64,000 bases of DNA from Marmoricola sp. URHB0036 (lineage in GTDB: Bacteria; Actinomycetota; Actinomycetes; Propionibacteriales; Nocardioidaceae), in contig NZ_AUEP01000010.1 in assembly GCF_000426045.1 (NCBI RefSeq), forward strand, positions 124,001-188,000. The letters are read 5' to 3'. Every line of letters begins with the position of its first letter. Positions within the stretch are counted from its first letter, which is position 1. Position numbers and translations under genes: made by a program. Below the pieces are notes generated by a model. That model saw only the letters and a program-made list of their open reading frames with translations, made no database searches and was not told where the DNA came from. This document shows positions 39,683-48,442 of the stretch, in pieces.

Positions 39683-41047
39683 TCAATCGACCAGTTTCAA
39701 CAGCGCATTTTCCACGACCTCGGCCATCGAGGGGTGTATCCAGTATTGATTTCGTGCCATTTCGGCCGTGGGAGTGCCGAGACTGATCGCCTGCACGAGC
39801 GGCTGGAGCAGCAGGCTGGCCTGCGGTCCGATGACGTGCGCGCCGAGCAGCTGGTGGCCGTCGGGTGTGGCCAGCAGCTTGACGTACTGCTCGCCCGGCG
39901 GGCTCTCCATCGCCCAGCCATAGGCGATCGAGGCGTAGTCGTGGGTCACCGAGCGGTGCTCGATGCCCTGCTCCCGGGCCGCCTGGCTGGTCAGTCCGAC
40001 CTGCGCGATCTGCGGTGAGGTGAACACCGCGGCCGGCACGAACCGGTGGTCGCTGGTGACGAGGTCGTCGGGGTGCAGCAGGTTGTGGCGTACGACGTCG
40101 GCCTCGTGGTTGGCGACGTGCTTGAGCTGGTACTCGCTGCTGACGTCGCCCAGGGCCCAGATGCCCTCGACCGTCGTGCGCTGGTGGTTGTCGACGACGA
40201 CACGCCCGTCCCGGACCTCGACCGAGGTGTGCTCGAGACCGAGCCGGTCGGCGTTGGGGACGCGACCGGTCGCCATCAGGAGTACGTCGGTCTCGAGCTC
40301 GCTCCCGTCGGAGAGGTGCACAGCGGTCGCCGGTCCACTCTTCTCGACCCGGGTCGCGGTGGTGTCGAGCCGGACGTCCCACTGCCGGGCGGCCAGCTCG
40401 GTGAAGGTGCGGGAGATGTCCTCGTCCTGGTGGCGCAGCAGGCGCGGTCCGCGCTCGAGCTGGGTCACCTCGGTGCCGAGCGCGGAGAACACGTGCGCGA
40501 ACTCGGCGGCCACGTAGCCTCCGCCCACGATGGTCATCCGGCGCGGCAGGTCCGACAGCCGCATCACGGTGTCGCTGGTGTGGAACTCGACCTCGTCGAG
40601 ACCGGGGATCTCCGCGACGTGCACGCGGCTGCCGGCGGCGATGACGATCTGGTCGGCCGTGATCCGCCCACGACTGCCCGTGTCCAGGGTGTGGTCGTCG
40701 ACGAAGGTGCAGTGCTCGTCGTAGACGTCGATGTTGGGCAGCCGGCGGCGGTAGGCCTCGCCGTCCCGGGCCATCGGGTCGATCCGGCCGAAGATGCGGT
40801 CGCGGATCTCCGGCCAGCGGGCTCCGTCGTACGACGTCTCCACGCCCAGTGCCGGACCATGCCTGGCGTTGCGGGCCAGGTCGGCCGGATAGACGAACAT
40901 CTTGGTCGGGATGCAGCCCACGTTGAGACAGGTGCCGCCGAAGAGGTTCTCCTCGATGATCGCGATGCGTCCCCAGTCCTTGAACAGGTGGGTGACGACG
41001 GTGTTGCCCGAGCCGGTTCCGATCACGGCGAGGTCGTAGTGGGTCAC
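39683..41047 (-). CDS. mtr: Mycothione reductase
   Basis: Mtr reduces mycothiol disulfide with NADPH, keeping the actinobacterial thiol mycothiol reduced. The product is 454 aa, close to the family length. FAD loop 'LAVIGTGSGNTVV' and the redox-active cysteines in 'GGTCLNVGCIPTK' lie near the N-terminus. NADPH loop 'MTIVGGGYVAAEFAHVFSALG' and 'ALGDVSSEYQLKHVANHEADVV' follow, and the C-terminal interface ends 'YWIHPSMAEVVENALL'. The GTG at 41047 starts VTHYDLAV. It is divergent from ndh. Confidence 0.93.
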   Translation of the reverse strand: MTHYDLAVIGTGSGNTVVTHLFKDWGRIAIIEENLFGGTCLNVGCIPTKMFVYPADLARNARHGPALGVETSYDGARWPEIRDRIFGRIDPMARDGEAYRRRLPNIDVYDEHCTFVDDHTLDTGSRGRITADQIVIAAGSRVHVAEIPGLDEVEFHTSDTVMRLSDLPRRMTIVGGGYVAAEFAHVFSALGTEVTQLERGPRLLRHQDEDISRTFTELAARQWDVRLDTTATRVEKSGPATAVHLSDGSELETDVLLMATGRVPNADRLGLEHTSVEVRDGRVVVDNHQRTTVEGIWALGDVSSEYQLKHVANHEADVVRHNLLHPDDLVTSDHRFVPAAVFTSPQIAQVGLTSQAAREQGIEHRSVTHDYASIAYGWAMESPPGEQYVKLLATPDGHQLLGAHVIGPQASLLLQPLVQAISLGTPTAEMARNQYWIHPSMAEVVENALLKLVD

Positions 41048-41146
41048 CCCGCAATCGTGCCGTACGGCCGGTGCCACGCCCGGGTGTGACCGAGAGAACG
41101 GCCCAGGACTGGCACCTGACGGACGATGTTGGGAACTATGGACGTT

Positions 41147-42625
41147 ATGGCTGACGTGAACACACTGAGCACGAAGACTGGGGGCCCCGCCCCCCGGCAC
41201 CGCGTGGTCATCATCGGGTCCGGCTTCGGCGGCCTGTTCGGTACCAAGGCGCTGCGCCACGCTGACGTCGACGTCACGGTGATCGCGAGAACCACCCATC
41301 ACCTCTTCCAGCCCCTGCTCTACCAGGTGGCGACCGGCATCCTCTCCGAGGGCGAGATCGCGCCCTCCACCCGCGAGGTGCTGGCCAAGCAGAAGAACGC
41401 GCGGGTCGTTCTCGGCGAGGTCACCGACATCGACCTCGAGCACCGACTGGTCAAGCACCACCTGCTCGGCCGCGAGACCGTCACCCCCTACGACTCCTTG
41501 ATCGTGGCCGCGGGTGCCGGGCAGTCCTACTTCGGCAACGACCGCTTCGCCGAGTTCGCGCCCGGCATGAAGAGCATCGACGACGCCCTCGAGCTGCGCG
41601 GCCGCATCTTCGGTGCCTTCGAGCTCGCCGAGCTGGCGGCCGCCAAGGGGGAGCCGGTCGACCACCTGCTCACCTTCGTGGTCGTCGGCGCCGGTCCGAC
41701 CGGTGTGGAGATGGCCGGTCAGATCGCCGAGCTGTCGAGACACACGCTCAAGCGCGACTTCCGCGCCATCAACAGCAAGCAGGCGCGGGTGATCCTGATC
41801 GACGCTGCCGGGCAGGTGCTGCCGCCGTTCGGCAAGAAGCTCGGTGCGAAGACGAAGGCCGCCCTCGAGAACCTCGGGGTCGAGGTGCAGCTGGGTGCGA
41901 TGGTCAGCGACGTGGACGAGCGCGGGCTCGTCGTACGCGACAAGGACGGCACCGAGCGCCGCATCGAGGCGGTCACCAAGATCTGGGCGGCCGGTGTGCA
42001 GGCCAGCTCGCTGGGGCAGACGCTCGCTGAGCAGTCCGGCGCCAGCATCGACCGGGCCGGGCGGATCGGCGTCAATCCCGACCTCACCCTGCCGGGCTAC
42101 CCGGAGGTCTTCGTGGTCGGCGACATGATCGCGCTGAACAACCTGCCCGGAGTTGCCCAGGTCGCCATCCAGGGAGCGAAGTACGCCGCCAAGGAGATCA
42201 AGGGACGGCTCAACGGCAAGCCGCAGCAGCGCCCGTTCAAGTACTTCGACAAGGGCAACCTGGCCACGATCTCGCGCTTCGATGCAGTGGCGGCGATCGG
42301 CAAGCTGCGCCTCAGCGGCTTCATCGCGTGGCTGATCTGGCTCGGCGTGCACCTGATCTACCTGACCGGCTTCAAGAACCAGGTCACGGCGTTGCTGCAC
42401 TGGACGGTCACGTTCCTGTCCAACGACCGCTCGCAGCGCACCGCCACCGAGCAGCAGATCTTCGCGCGGCAGGCTCTCAAGCGGCTCCCGCGCGGTGCCT
42501 CCGAGCTGGTCAGCGATCCCGGTCACTTCGAGGAGCGCCGGGCCGAGCTCGAGGCCACGGCGGCGGAGGAGGCCCGGCTCACCGACTCCGGCGAGCGGGG
42601 ACGCGTGGCGCCCGAGCGGGTCTGA
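41147..42625 (+). CDS. ndh: Type II NADH dehydrogenase (NDH-2)
   Basis: This single-subunit, non-proton-pumping NADH:quinone oxidoreductase is membrane-bound through its C-terminal helices. The product is 492 aa. 'VVIIGSGFGGLFGTKAL' is the FAD loop, 'FVVVGAGPTGVEMAGQIAEL' is the NAD loop, 'VFVVGDMIALNNLPGVAQVAIQGAKYAA' is the quinone-side motif, and 'FIAWLIWLGVHLIYLTGF' is a membrane-associated segment. The start is uncertain: ATGs at 41126, 41138 and 41147 are all in frame, and the last fits homologue N-termini best. It is convergent with the thioesterase gene, with only 6 bp between stops. Confidence 0.95.
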   Translation: MADVNTLSTKTGGPAPRHRVVIIGSGFGGLFGTKALRHADVDVTVIARTTHHLFQPLLYQVATGILSEGEIAPSTREVLAKQKNARVVLGEVTDIDLEHRLVKHHLLGRETVTPYDSLIVAAGAGQSYFGNDRFAEFAPGMKSIDDALELRGRIFGAFELAELAAAKGEPVDHLLTFVVVGAGPTGVEMAGQIAELSRHTLKRDFRAINSKQARVILIDAAGQVLPPFGKKLGAKTKAALENLGVEVQLGAMVSDVDERGLVVRDKDGTERRIEAVTKIWAAGVQASSLGQTLAEQSGASIDRAGRIGVNPDLTLPGYPEVFVVGDMIALNNLPGVAQVAIQGAKYAAKEIKGRLNGKPQQRPFKYFDKGNLATISRFDAVAAIGKLRLSGFIAWLIWLGVHLIYLTGFKNQVTALLHWTVTFLSNDRSQRTATEQQIFARQALKRLPRGASELVSDPGHFEERRAELEATAAEEARLTDSGERGRVAPERV

Positions 42626-42631
42626 CCCGGC

Positions 42632-43300
42632 TCACTCGAAGCGCGGCGGCTTGCGGTGGTCGCGTTCCAGGGCCTCGCGAGCCCATCGCGGCAGGATGAA
42701 GACGCCCTCGGCACGGACCGTCGTCTGCCCGTCGGCGTCGCGCATCTCGCCCTTGACGATGGTCTTCACACCCTCGACCCGGTCGATCCATCCCTCGGCG
42801 CTCACGTCGCCGAGCGGGGTGTTCCTCTCGTAGCGCAGAGTCAGGGTGCCGGTCATGCCCGGCGATCCACCGGCGGCCGCGGCCTCGCCGAGGATCTGGT
42901 CGAGCACCAGGGCGACGACGCCGCCGTGCACCGTGTCGGGCGGTCCTTCGTAGAGGGCGTTGAGGTGGAAGGACGCCCAGGCGCGGCCCTCCTCGGAGCG
43001 CTGCATGTCGAGGGGTACGGCGATCGGGTTGCGCATCCCGACCACGGCATTGCCGTGCCCGCGGACGACACCCGACGAGGTGAGGCCGACCCCGAAGGCG
43101 CCCGGGATCTGCTGCTCCCGCAGACGAGCGGTGAGGCGCTCGATCTCCTCCCGCACCTCGGTGGCCACCTCGGCGGGGACCGTCGTACGCAGGGAGGCCT
43201 CGGCGAGTTCCCGGACGCTCTGGGCCAGTCCGCCGAAGGCGACACGCTCCTGCTCGAGCTCGTCCTCGGACATCTCCACGACGGTGTACTTGATCGGCAC
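42632..43300 (-). CDS. Hotdog-fold thioesterase (PaaI-type)
   Basis: The product is 222 aa. The C-terminal 130 residues are a hotdog-fold thioesterase domain of the PaaI/4HBT type, with 'ALYEGPPDTVHGGVVALVLDQILGEA' and 'TLTLRYERNTPLGDVSAEGWI'. The N-terminal 80 residues are a helical extension ('ELEQERVAFGGLAQSVRELAEAS') of unclear role. The GTG start at 43300 has a modest upstream region. Acyl-CoA substrate unknown. The gene is convergent with ndh. Confidence 0.85.
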   Translation of the reverse strand: MPIKYTVVEMSEDELEQERVAFGGLAQSVRELAEASLRTTVPAEVATEVREEIERLTARLREQQIPGAFGVGLTSSGVVRGHGNAVVGMRNPIAVPLDMQRSEEGRAWASFHLNALYEGPPDTVHGGVVALVLDQILGEAAAAGGSPGMTGTLTLRYERNTPLGDVSAEGWIDRVEGVKTIVKGEMRDADGQTTVRAEGVFILPRWAREALERDHRKPPRFE

Positions 43301-43326
43301 ACCGGAAGGTTAGTGGGGCGGCGGGG

Positions 43327-43881
43327 TCAGCGCTGGAGGCGGGGGACGGGCGCCCGGCTGAGCCAGATCCGCACCCCGAAGGCAGCCACCGCGGCCACGG
43401 CGAACAGGGCCACCACCGCGAGCACGACGGTCGCGCCGGTCAGGAGGAAGGCGACGAGGGCCAGCCCGGCCAGACCGGTCGCCACCCAGTGGAGGCGGGT
43501 CATCGTGCGGCTGAGGTCGGAGCGGCGGATGACGCCGGCGAAGTCGATGTCCTGGCTCGGCGGACGGACGAAGGCGACCGGGGAAATGGCCGGGGGGACG
43601 GTCTCCGGCTCGGGAGCGACGGCGTCGAGCCCGGGCGTCACCGTCGCCTCCGCCGCCGGCTCGGGATCGTCGTCGTGACGACGGACGGGTTGGCTCGGCA
43701 CGTCACTCGCCTCCGGCTGGGTGAGTGGCAGCACGAAGGAGCGCTCGAGCCACTCGGGAGTCTGGTAGCGATCGGAGACAGGAGTCTGGACGGAGTGCTG
43801 GGACCGGGCCAGCTCGCGCATCCGCCAGCGGCGACTGTGCGCGCCCTGGCGCCGCGTGTCACGAGCCGAGACGTGGTCCAT
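43327..43881 (-). CDS. Membrane protein of unknown function
   Basis: The product is 184 aa. Residues 1-125 are hydrophilic and proline-rich ('PEPAAEATVTPGLDAVAPEPETVPPAIS'), and two hydrophobic helices follow (about 134-152 and 154-172) ending 'SRAPVPRLQR'. No enzyme motif is seen. It starts 27 bp upstream of the thioesterase gene on the same strand but with its own spacing. The ATG at 43881 begins MDHVSARDTRRQGAHSRRWR. Localisation is probably the membrane with the N-terminus in the cytosol. Confidence 0.68.
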   Translation of the reverse strand: MDHVSARDTRRQGAHSRRWRMRELARSQHSVQTPVSDRYQTPEWLERSFVLPLTQPEASDVPSQPVRRHDDDPEPAAEATVTPGLDAVAPEPETVPPAISPVAFVRPPSQDIDFAGVIRRSDLSRTMTRLHWVATGLAGLALVAFLLTGATVVLAVVALFAVAAVAAFGVRIWLSRAPVPRLQR

Positions 43882-44037
43882 CTGCCCTCCCGGTGCCTCT
43901 GATACGAGTGTGCACCTGTTGAGGTCCTACCCAACAGCATCTGCGTCCGAATCCTTTGCGACATCAACGACGGGCTGGCGGACAAGATATGGCCAACCGG
44001 CACAAATTTGTCCAGAAAACGGCAAGCTCGGTGTGGC

Positions 44038-45009
44038 TCAGGGCACGAGCACGAGCCGCCCGTCGACCTCTCCGGCGGCCTGCCGTGTCCACGCCTCGCC
44101 GGCGGCTGCGAGTGGACAGACCTCGTGGGCGACCCGGATCCGTCCCACGGCGGCGTGCCCGAGGACGGCGGTCAGTGCCTCGCGTCGCTGGTCGGGCGAG
44201 ATCGCGTTGTTGGTGTAGCCGAGGATCTGCAGCGACCGGCTGCGCAGCACCGCGGAGGAGTACGTCGTCGCATCGGCCATCGAACCGCCGAGGTTGACCA
44301 GCCGCCCCTCGAGCCCGAGCACCTGCAGGGCGGCGGTGGCCGCGGCACCCCCGACCGGGTCGACGACGATGTCGACGCCGGTGCCCAGCTGGCTGCTCAG
44401 CAGCGAGGTCATGGCGACCGGGTCGTCATGCAGTGCGACCACCTCGTCGGCGCCTGCTGCGCGGGCGCGTTCGGTGCTGGGTCCGGGGCGGCACACGCCC
44501 ACCACCCGGCCGGCGCCCAGCGCCCTGGCCGCCCCGATCACCGACTGCCCCACCGCACCGCCGGCGCCGAGGGCGAGCACCGTCTCGCCCGGGCGGAGCC
44601 GGCCCTTCCAGGTCAGGCTCATCCAGGCGGCGATGGCCGAGGTGCCGAGGGCTGCGACAGCCGCGTCGTCCGGGCGGTCCTCGATCGGCACCACGTCGTC
44701 ATCGCGTACGACGCACCAGTCCGCCATGCCGCCGTCACCCGGAGCCATGCCGGCACTGGTCGCGAACCACACCCGCGTGCCGACCGGCACCGAGCCCGAC
44801 TCCTCGACGACACCGACGCCCTGGACACCGGGGACGTAGGGGACGGCCGGCTCCCCGAAGTACGACGTGCCGGAGGCGCACAGCAGATCCAGGGGTACGA
44901 CGGGCACGGCCGTCACGCGCACGAGGGTGTGCCCCGGCTCGACCACCGGATCGGGATGGTCACCGACCTGCGGGGGTTGTCCCGGCGTGTGGATGACGAC
45001 CGCGCGCAT
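44038..45009 (-). CDS. Zinc-type (MDR) alcohol dehydrogenase / quinone oxidoreductase
   Basis: The product is 323 aa of the medium-chain dehydrogenase/reductase superfamily, quinone oxidoreductase-like. It has 'VPYVPGVQGVGVVEESG', the Rossmann loop 'VLALGAGGAVGQSVIGAARALG' and 'GVCRPGPSTERARAAGADEVV'. The cysteine/histidine catalytic zinc set of ADH is absent, which fits the quinone-reductase branch. The ATG at 45009 overlaps the stop of ligA (TGATG). As the last gene of the catabolic operon it may reduce an unsaturated ring-cleavage product; this is inference. Confidence 0.85.
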   Translation of the reverse strand: MRAVVIHTPGQPPQVGDHPDPVVEPGHTLVRVTAVPVVPLDLLCASGTSYFGEPAVPYVPGVQGVGVVEESGSVPVGTRVWFATSAGMAPGDGGMADWCVVRDDDVVPIEDRPDDAAVAALGTSAIAAWMSLTWKGRLRPGETVLALGAGGAVGQSVIGAARALGAGRVVGVCRPGPSTERARAAGADEVVALHDDPVAMTSLLSSQLGTGVDIVVDPVGGAAATAALQVLGLEGRLVNLGGSMADATTYSSAVLRSRSLQILGYTNNAISPDQRREALTAVLGHAAVGRIRVAHEVCPLAAAGEAWTRQAAGEVDGRLVLVP

Positions 45010-45368
45010 CAGGTGGCGATGTCGGGATAGGGGAGCGTGAGGTGCTCCATCGCCTTGCCGTAGGCGATCTGGTACTCCAACGGACCGTGGTCGCGCTCGA
45101 ACATCGCGATGAACAGCGTCAGTGTCAGGAACGGGTGGGCGCCCATCTCGAACAGGGTGACGTGGTCGTGCTCGCGCAGCGCCGTACGCTCCTCGTCGGT
45201 GAAGGCCAGCCAGGTCGACCGCTCGTCGCCGTGGCAGTTGAGGATCGAGTTGGCCATCTCGGACTCCCACCAGGTCACCAGGCCCGCGGGGTCCTCGCGG
45301 TAGCGCTCGACCAGCTCCGGGTCGCGGTCGACGGTGTAGAGGAACTTGTCGAGGAGGTACTTGCTCAC
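45009..45368 (-). CDS. Protocatechuate 4,5-dioxygenase alpha-subunit-like protein (LigA family)
   Basis: The product is 119 aa, the size of the LigA alpha subunit of class III extradiol dioxygenases. It has the conserved stretch 'WLAFTDEERTALREHDHVTLFEMGAHPFLTL' and ends 'YGKAMEHLTLPYPDIAT'. LigA caps the active site of LigB. The GTG at 45368 overlaps the stop of the ligB-like gene (GTGA). Both subunits are encoded as separate genes. Confidence 0.86.
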   Translation of the reverse strand: MSKYLLDKFLYTVDRDPELVERYREDPAGLVTWWESEMANSILNCHGDERSTWLAFTDEERTALREHDHVTLFEMGAHPFLTLTLFIAMFERDHGPLEYQIAYGKAMEHLTLPYPDIAT

Positions 45369-46231
45369 GGTGTCGGCACCCCTTCCGGATACCAGGTGAA
45401 GTAGGCCTCCATCGTGTGGAACAGGTCGAGGCTGTCGACGTGGTCGGCCTTCTGGCCCTCGCCGGCGACGCCCATCATCAGCATGAAGTCCATGAACCCG
45501 TGGGTGGCGTTGCCGGGCAGGTGCAGGCTGTCGAGCGTCACGTCGCCGCAGCAGCCCTCGAGGTCGCCGTTGGCGATCCACTCCACGGCCTTGCGGTCGA
45601 ACTCCGGGTCCGGGCCGTGCTCGCCGAACTGACGAGGACCGCCGAGCTCGAGGGACAGGTGGCCGGTGCCGATGATCGCGACCCGCTTGTCCGACGGCCA
45701 CGACTCGACCATCGCGCGGATCGCCTTGCCGAGGTCGACGAACCGCTGGGGTCGCGGCAGGGGTGGCGCGAAGATGTTGGTGTAGATCGGCACGATCGGC
45801 AGGTCGGCCTCGGGGCGCAGCGTGATGATCGGGCAGGTGATGCTGTGGTCGATGCGCAGCTCGTTGCTGAAGGCGAGGTCGAAGTCGGCGTCGAGCCCGT
45901 TGCGCAGGATGTGCGTGGCCAGCTCCTCGTCGCCCGCCAGGGTCATCCGCGGCAGCCCGAACTCGCGTTCCTCGTTGTACCAGTTGGCGTCGAAGTACGG
46001 CGCCTTGCCGACCAGGAACTGCGGCATGTTGTCCAGCCACAGCTGGTGGAAGTGGTCGCTCCCGACCATGACGAGCACGTCGGGGCGGGCCTTGGTGAGG
46101 GTCTCCCGGAAGGTCTCGATCTTGGCGACCCACTCGTCCGCGAACGGTGGTCGGTCAGCGCCCGTGGACGTGCTCGCCCGGTAGTAGAACGGGTGGTGCG
46201 TCGAGGCGATGACGGCACAGACGGTCGCCAT
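45365..46231 (-). CDS. Class III extradiol dioxygenase catalytic subunit (LigB family)
   Basis: The product is 288 aa. The LigB fold is suggested by 'ASTHHPFYYRAS' (histidines 12-13), 'VMVGSDHFHQLWLDN' (histidines 60 and 62) and 'IIGTGHLSLELGGPRQFGEHG', which hold the likely iron ligands and catalytic histidine. LigB enzymes cleave catechol-type rings beside one hydroxyl. The substrate cannot be identified. The ATG at 46231 overlaps the stop of the citryl-CoA-lyase-like gene (TGATG). Confidence 0.88.
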   Translation of the reverse strand: MATVCAVIASTHHPFYYRASTSTGADRPPFADEWVAKIETFRETLTKARPDVLVMVGSDHFHQLWLDNMPQFLVGKAPYFDANWYNEEREFGLPRMTLAGDEELATHILRNGLDADFDLAFSNELRIDHSITCPIITLRPEADLPIVPIYTNIFAPPLPRPQRFVDLGKAIRAMVESWPSDKRVAIIGTGHLSLELGGPRQFGEHGPDPEFDRKAVEWIANGDLEGCCGDVTLDSLHLPGNATHGFMDFMLMMGVAGEGQKADHVDSLDLFHTMEAYFTWYPEGVPTP

Positions 46232-47046
46232 CAGCGGTCTCCTTCCTGGGGCGGGTCGTGCGGGTCGACGTAGACGGCGTTGCGGTCGACGGTCAGGTAG
46301 GCGTCCATGCCGATCGGCCGACGGCGCTCCTCCGCGATCTGGCCGAGCAGCCCGGCAGCGCGGGCCAGCAGGGCGAAGCCCCGCAGCAGCTCGACGGGCA
46401 GGTCGAGGTCGGCGAGTGCCGCGCCGCAGACGCCGGCGCCGTTGAGCGGGAGACGGCGACCGAGGACCTGCTCGTGGACCCGACCGATCGCCTCGAACAG
46501 CCGCAGGTGCGGTCCGCGCAGCCCCTCCTCCTCGGCGATGCCGATGAGCACCGGCGTACGCGGATCGGTGACCTTGTGCACCGGGTGCCCGAGCCCGGGC
46601 ACGAACCGCCCGGCCGCCTTCGTGGCCCGCACGGCCTCGAGCGCGAGCACGTCCCAGCCGGCCTCGTCGTCGGGCAGGTCGCCGTCGTGCCCTCGGAGTA
46701 CGTCGTGCAGGTAGCTGCCGCAGTCCTCGGTGACGCCGAGGAAGCGTGACCCGCCACCGAGCAGGCCGGCTGCCAGCGCGCCCTGGAGGGAGTCGGGTGC
46801 CGAGAGGTACGTCAACCGCGCGGCGATGGCGGTGGGGGTGAAGCCGTGGTCGGCGAGGGCCACGAGGACCGCCTCGAAGACCCGAGTCTCCGACGGGGTC
46901 GGTCGACGCATCGCGACCAGCCAGAAGGCGAGCTCGCCGAAGCCGACCTTGCCCATCAGGTCGGCGGTGAGGTCCTGGCCGAGCAGCCGGATCTGGTCGG
47001 CGTCGGAAGTGCCGAGTGACGTCGGAAAGCTGAGCTCGTCGGTCAT
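46231..47046 (-). CDS. Citryl-CoA lyase / citrate-synthase-like protein
   Basis: The product is 271 aa and belongs to the citrate synthase superfamily, in the short citryl-CoA lyase-like branch. It has 'DLMGKVGFGELAFWLVAMRRPT', 'GRFVPGLGHPVHKVTDPRTPVL', where the 'GxGHPVH' motif is typical, and 'LNGAGVCGAALADLDL'. It is shorter than a full citrate synthase (about 370-430). In an operon with a CoA-transferase, a C-C bond-cleaving lyase for a CoA ester is the natural guess. The ATG overlaps the CoA-transferase stop (ATGA). Confidence 0.85.
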   Translation of the reverse strand: MTDELSFPTSLGTSDADQIRLLGQDLTADLMGKVGFGELAFWLVAMRRPTPSETRVFEAVLVALADHGFTPTAIAARLTYLSAPDSLQGALAAGLLGGGSRFLGVTEDCGSYLHDVLRGHDGDLPDDEAGWDVLALEAVRATKAAGRFVPGLGHPVHKVTDPRTPVLIGIAEEEGLRGPHLRLFEAIGRVHEQVLGRRLPLNGAGVCGAALADLDLPVELLRGFALLARAAGLLGQIAEERRRPIGMDAYLTVDRNAVYVDPHDPPQEGDR

Positions 47047-48236
47047 GGGGTCTCCTCGCTGAGCCATTGTCGGATCTCGTCGCCGTGCTCGTCGAGACCA
47101 GGTGGCGGGAGCACGTAGTCGGCGGGCGTCTCGGAGAACCTGATCGGGTTGCGGACCGACGGCACGGCGGCATCGCCCTCGCCGGCCAGGATGACCGGGT
47201 CGAGGCCGACCTCCTCGGCGAAGGCCACCCCACCCTCGACGGTGTTGATCGGCCCGCACGGGACACCGGCCGCGATGATGTCGTGGAACCAGTCGTCCTT
47301 GCTCCGCGTGCGCAGCCGCTCCACGAGCAAGGGCCGGAGCAGCTCGCGGTTGGCGGTGCGGTCCTCGTTGCGCGCGAAGCGGGGGTCGTCGGCCAGCTCG
47401 GGGACTCCGAGCACGGTGACCAGCTTGCGGAACTGGCCGTTGTTGCCGGCGGTGATGATCAGGTCACCGTCGGCACACGGCAGGGGTTCGTAGGGGAAGA
47501 GGCTCGGATGGCTGTTGCCCATCCGGGTCGGGACGGTCCCCCCGGCGACGTACGCACTGGACTGGTTGACGAGCCCCGACAGGGCCGAGGACATCAGGTT
47601 GACCTCGACGTGCTGGCCACGACCGGTCTCGTGACGCAGGTTGACCGCCGCCAGGACGCCGATCGTGGCGTGCAGGCCGGCCATCACGTCGAAGACCGAG
47701 ATGCCGGCGCGGTAGGGCTCGCTGTCGGGCGCACCGGTCAGGCTCATCAGCCCGGAGATGGCCTGCACGATCAGGTCGTAGCCGGGCAGCGCCGCGCCCT
47801 GGGGCCCGGAGCCGAAGCCGCTGATCGACGCGTAGACGATGCGCGGGTTGGTGGCCGAGACGGACGGATAGTCCAGGCCGAAGCGGGCCAGGCCGCCGGG
47901 CCGGAAGTTCTCGATGAGCACGTCGGCGCGACGGGCCAGCTCCTGCGCCGCGGCCGCGTCGTCGGCGTCCTTGAGGTCGAGCGCCACCGAGCGCTTGTTG
48001 CGGTTGACGCCGAGGTAGTAGGTGGAGACACCGTCGCGGACCGGCGGGCTCCAGGTGCGGGTGTCGTCACCGTTCGGTCCCTCGACCTTGACGACCTCGG
48101 CCCCGAGGTCGGCGAGCAGCATCGTCGCGTATGGCCCCGCGAGGATCCGGGAGAAGTCCGCCACCAGCAGGCCGGCCAGGGGTCCGCTCCGGGGGCGGGC
48201 GCCAGGTGCATCTCGGGGCGTCGGACCGCTCGTCAT
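47043..48236 (-). CDS. CaiB/BaiF family CoA-transferase (class III)
   Basis: The product is 397 aa. Class III CoA transferases move CoA between carboxylates through a covalent aspartyl intermediate. It has 'LLVADFSRILAGPYATMLLADLGAEVVKVE', 'YLGVNRNKRSVALDLK', 'ADVLIENFRPGGLARFGLDYPSV' and 'IVYASISGFGSGP', all characteristic. The catalytic aspartate is probably in 'GYDLIVQAISGLMSLTG'. It heads the operon CoA-transferase, lyase, LigB, LigA, MDR reductase. The ATG at 48236 has GGAGGCAATCC ahead. Substrate unknown. Confidence 0.92.
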   Translation of the reverse strand: MTSGPTPRDAPGARPRSGPLAGLLVADFSRILAGPYATMLLADLGAEVVKVEGPNGDDTRTWSPPVRDGVSTYYLGVNRNKRSVALDLKDADDAAAAQELARRADVLIENFRPGGLARFGLDYPSVSATNPRIVYASISGFGSGPQGAALPGYDLIVQAISGLMSLTGAPDSEPYRAGISVFDVMAGLHATIGVLAAVNLRHETGRGQHVEVNLMSSALSGLVNQSSAYVAGGTVPTRMGNSHPSLFPYEPLPCADGDLIITAGNNGQFRKLVTVLGVPELADDPRFARNEDRTANRELLRPLLVERLRTRSKDDWFHDIIAAGVPCGPINTVEGGVAFAEEVGLDPVILAGEGDAAVPSVRNPIRFSETPADYVLPPPGLDEHGDEIRQWLSEETP

Positions 48237-48442
48237 CGATGGATTGCCTCCAACTGTCGCGATACGGACATTCGTACGCATCGACCGTCGCTCGAGTCTC
48301 ACCAGCGCTGGATGAGCCTGTCAAGGGGGCTGGGCACTCACCCTTGACAGGCTCGGAGGCAGGGTACGACAGTGGCTCAACTGGGAGTGTGACCGGTATG
48401 CGGATAGACGTCCGCGACACTGGTCGGAACTGGAGGAGCGCG
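48237..48442. promoter_or_regulatory. Divergent promoter region of the catabolic island, with operator-like palindromes
   Basis: The 206-bp gap between the leftward CoA-transferase operon and the rightward amidohydrolase contains a perfect 14-bp inverted repeat, GAGCCTGTCAAGGG (48314-48327) and CCCTTGACAGGCTC (48341-48354), with a 13-bp spacer. A second, shorter dyad TACG-N6-CGTA lies near 48262-48275 (GATACGGACATTCGTACGC). Either may bind the IclR regulator encoded at 49881. The long arm pair may also form a hairpin in RNA. Confidence 0.6.

Noticed and set aside
41048-42526. Very long open minus-strand frame opposite ndh, continuous with mycothione reductase
   Set aside because: The frame is the antisense of the strongly conserved NADH dehydrogenase coding sequence. 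It has no protein motif, and mycothione reductase has its own GTG start at 41047. High GC codon bias commonly leaves antisense frames open.
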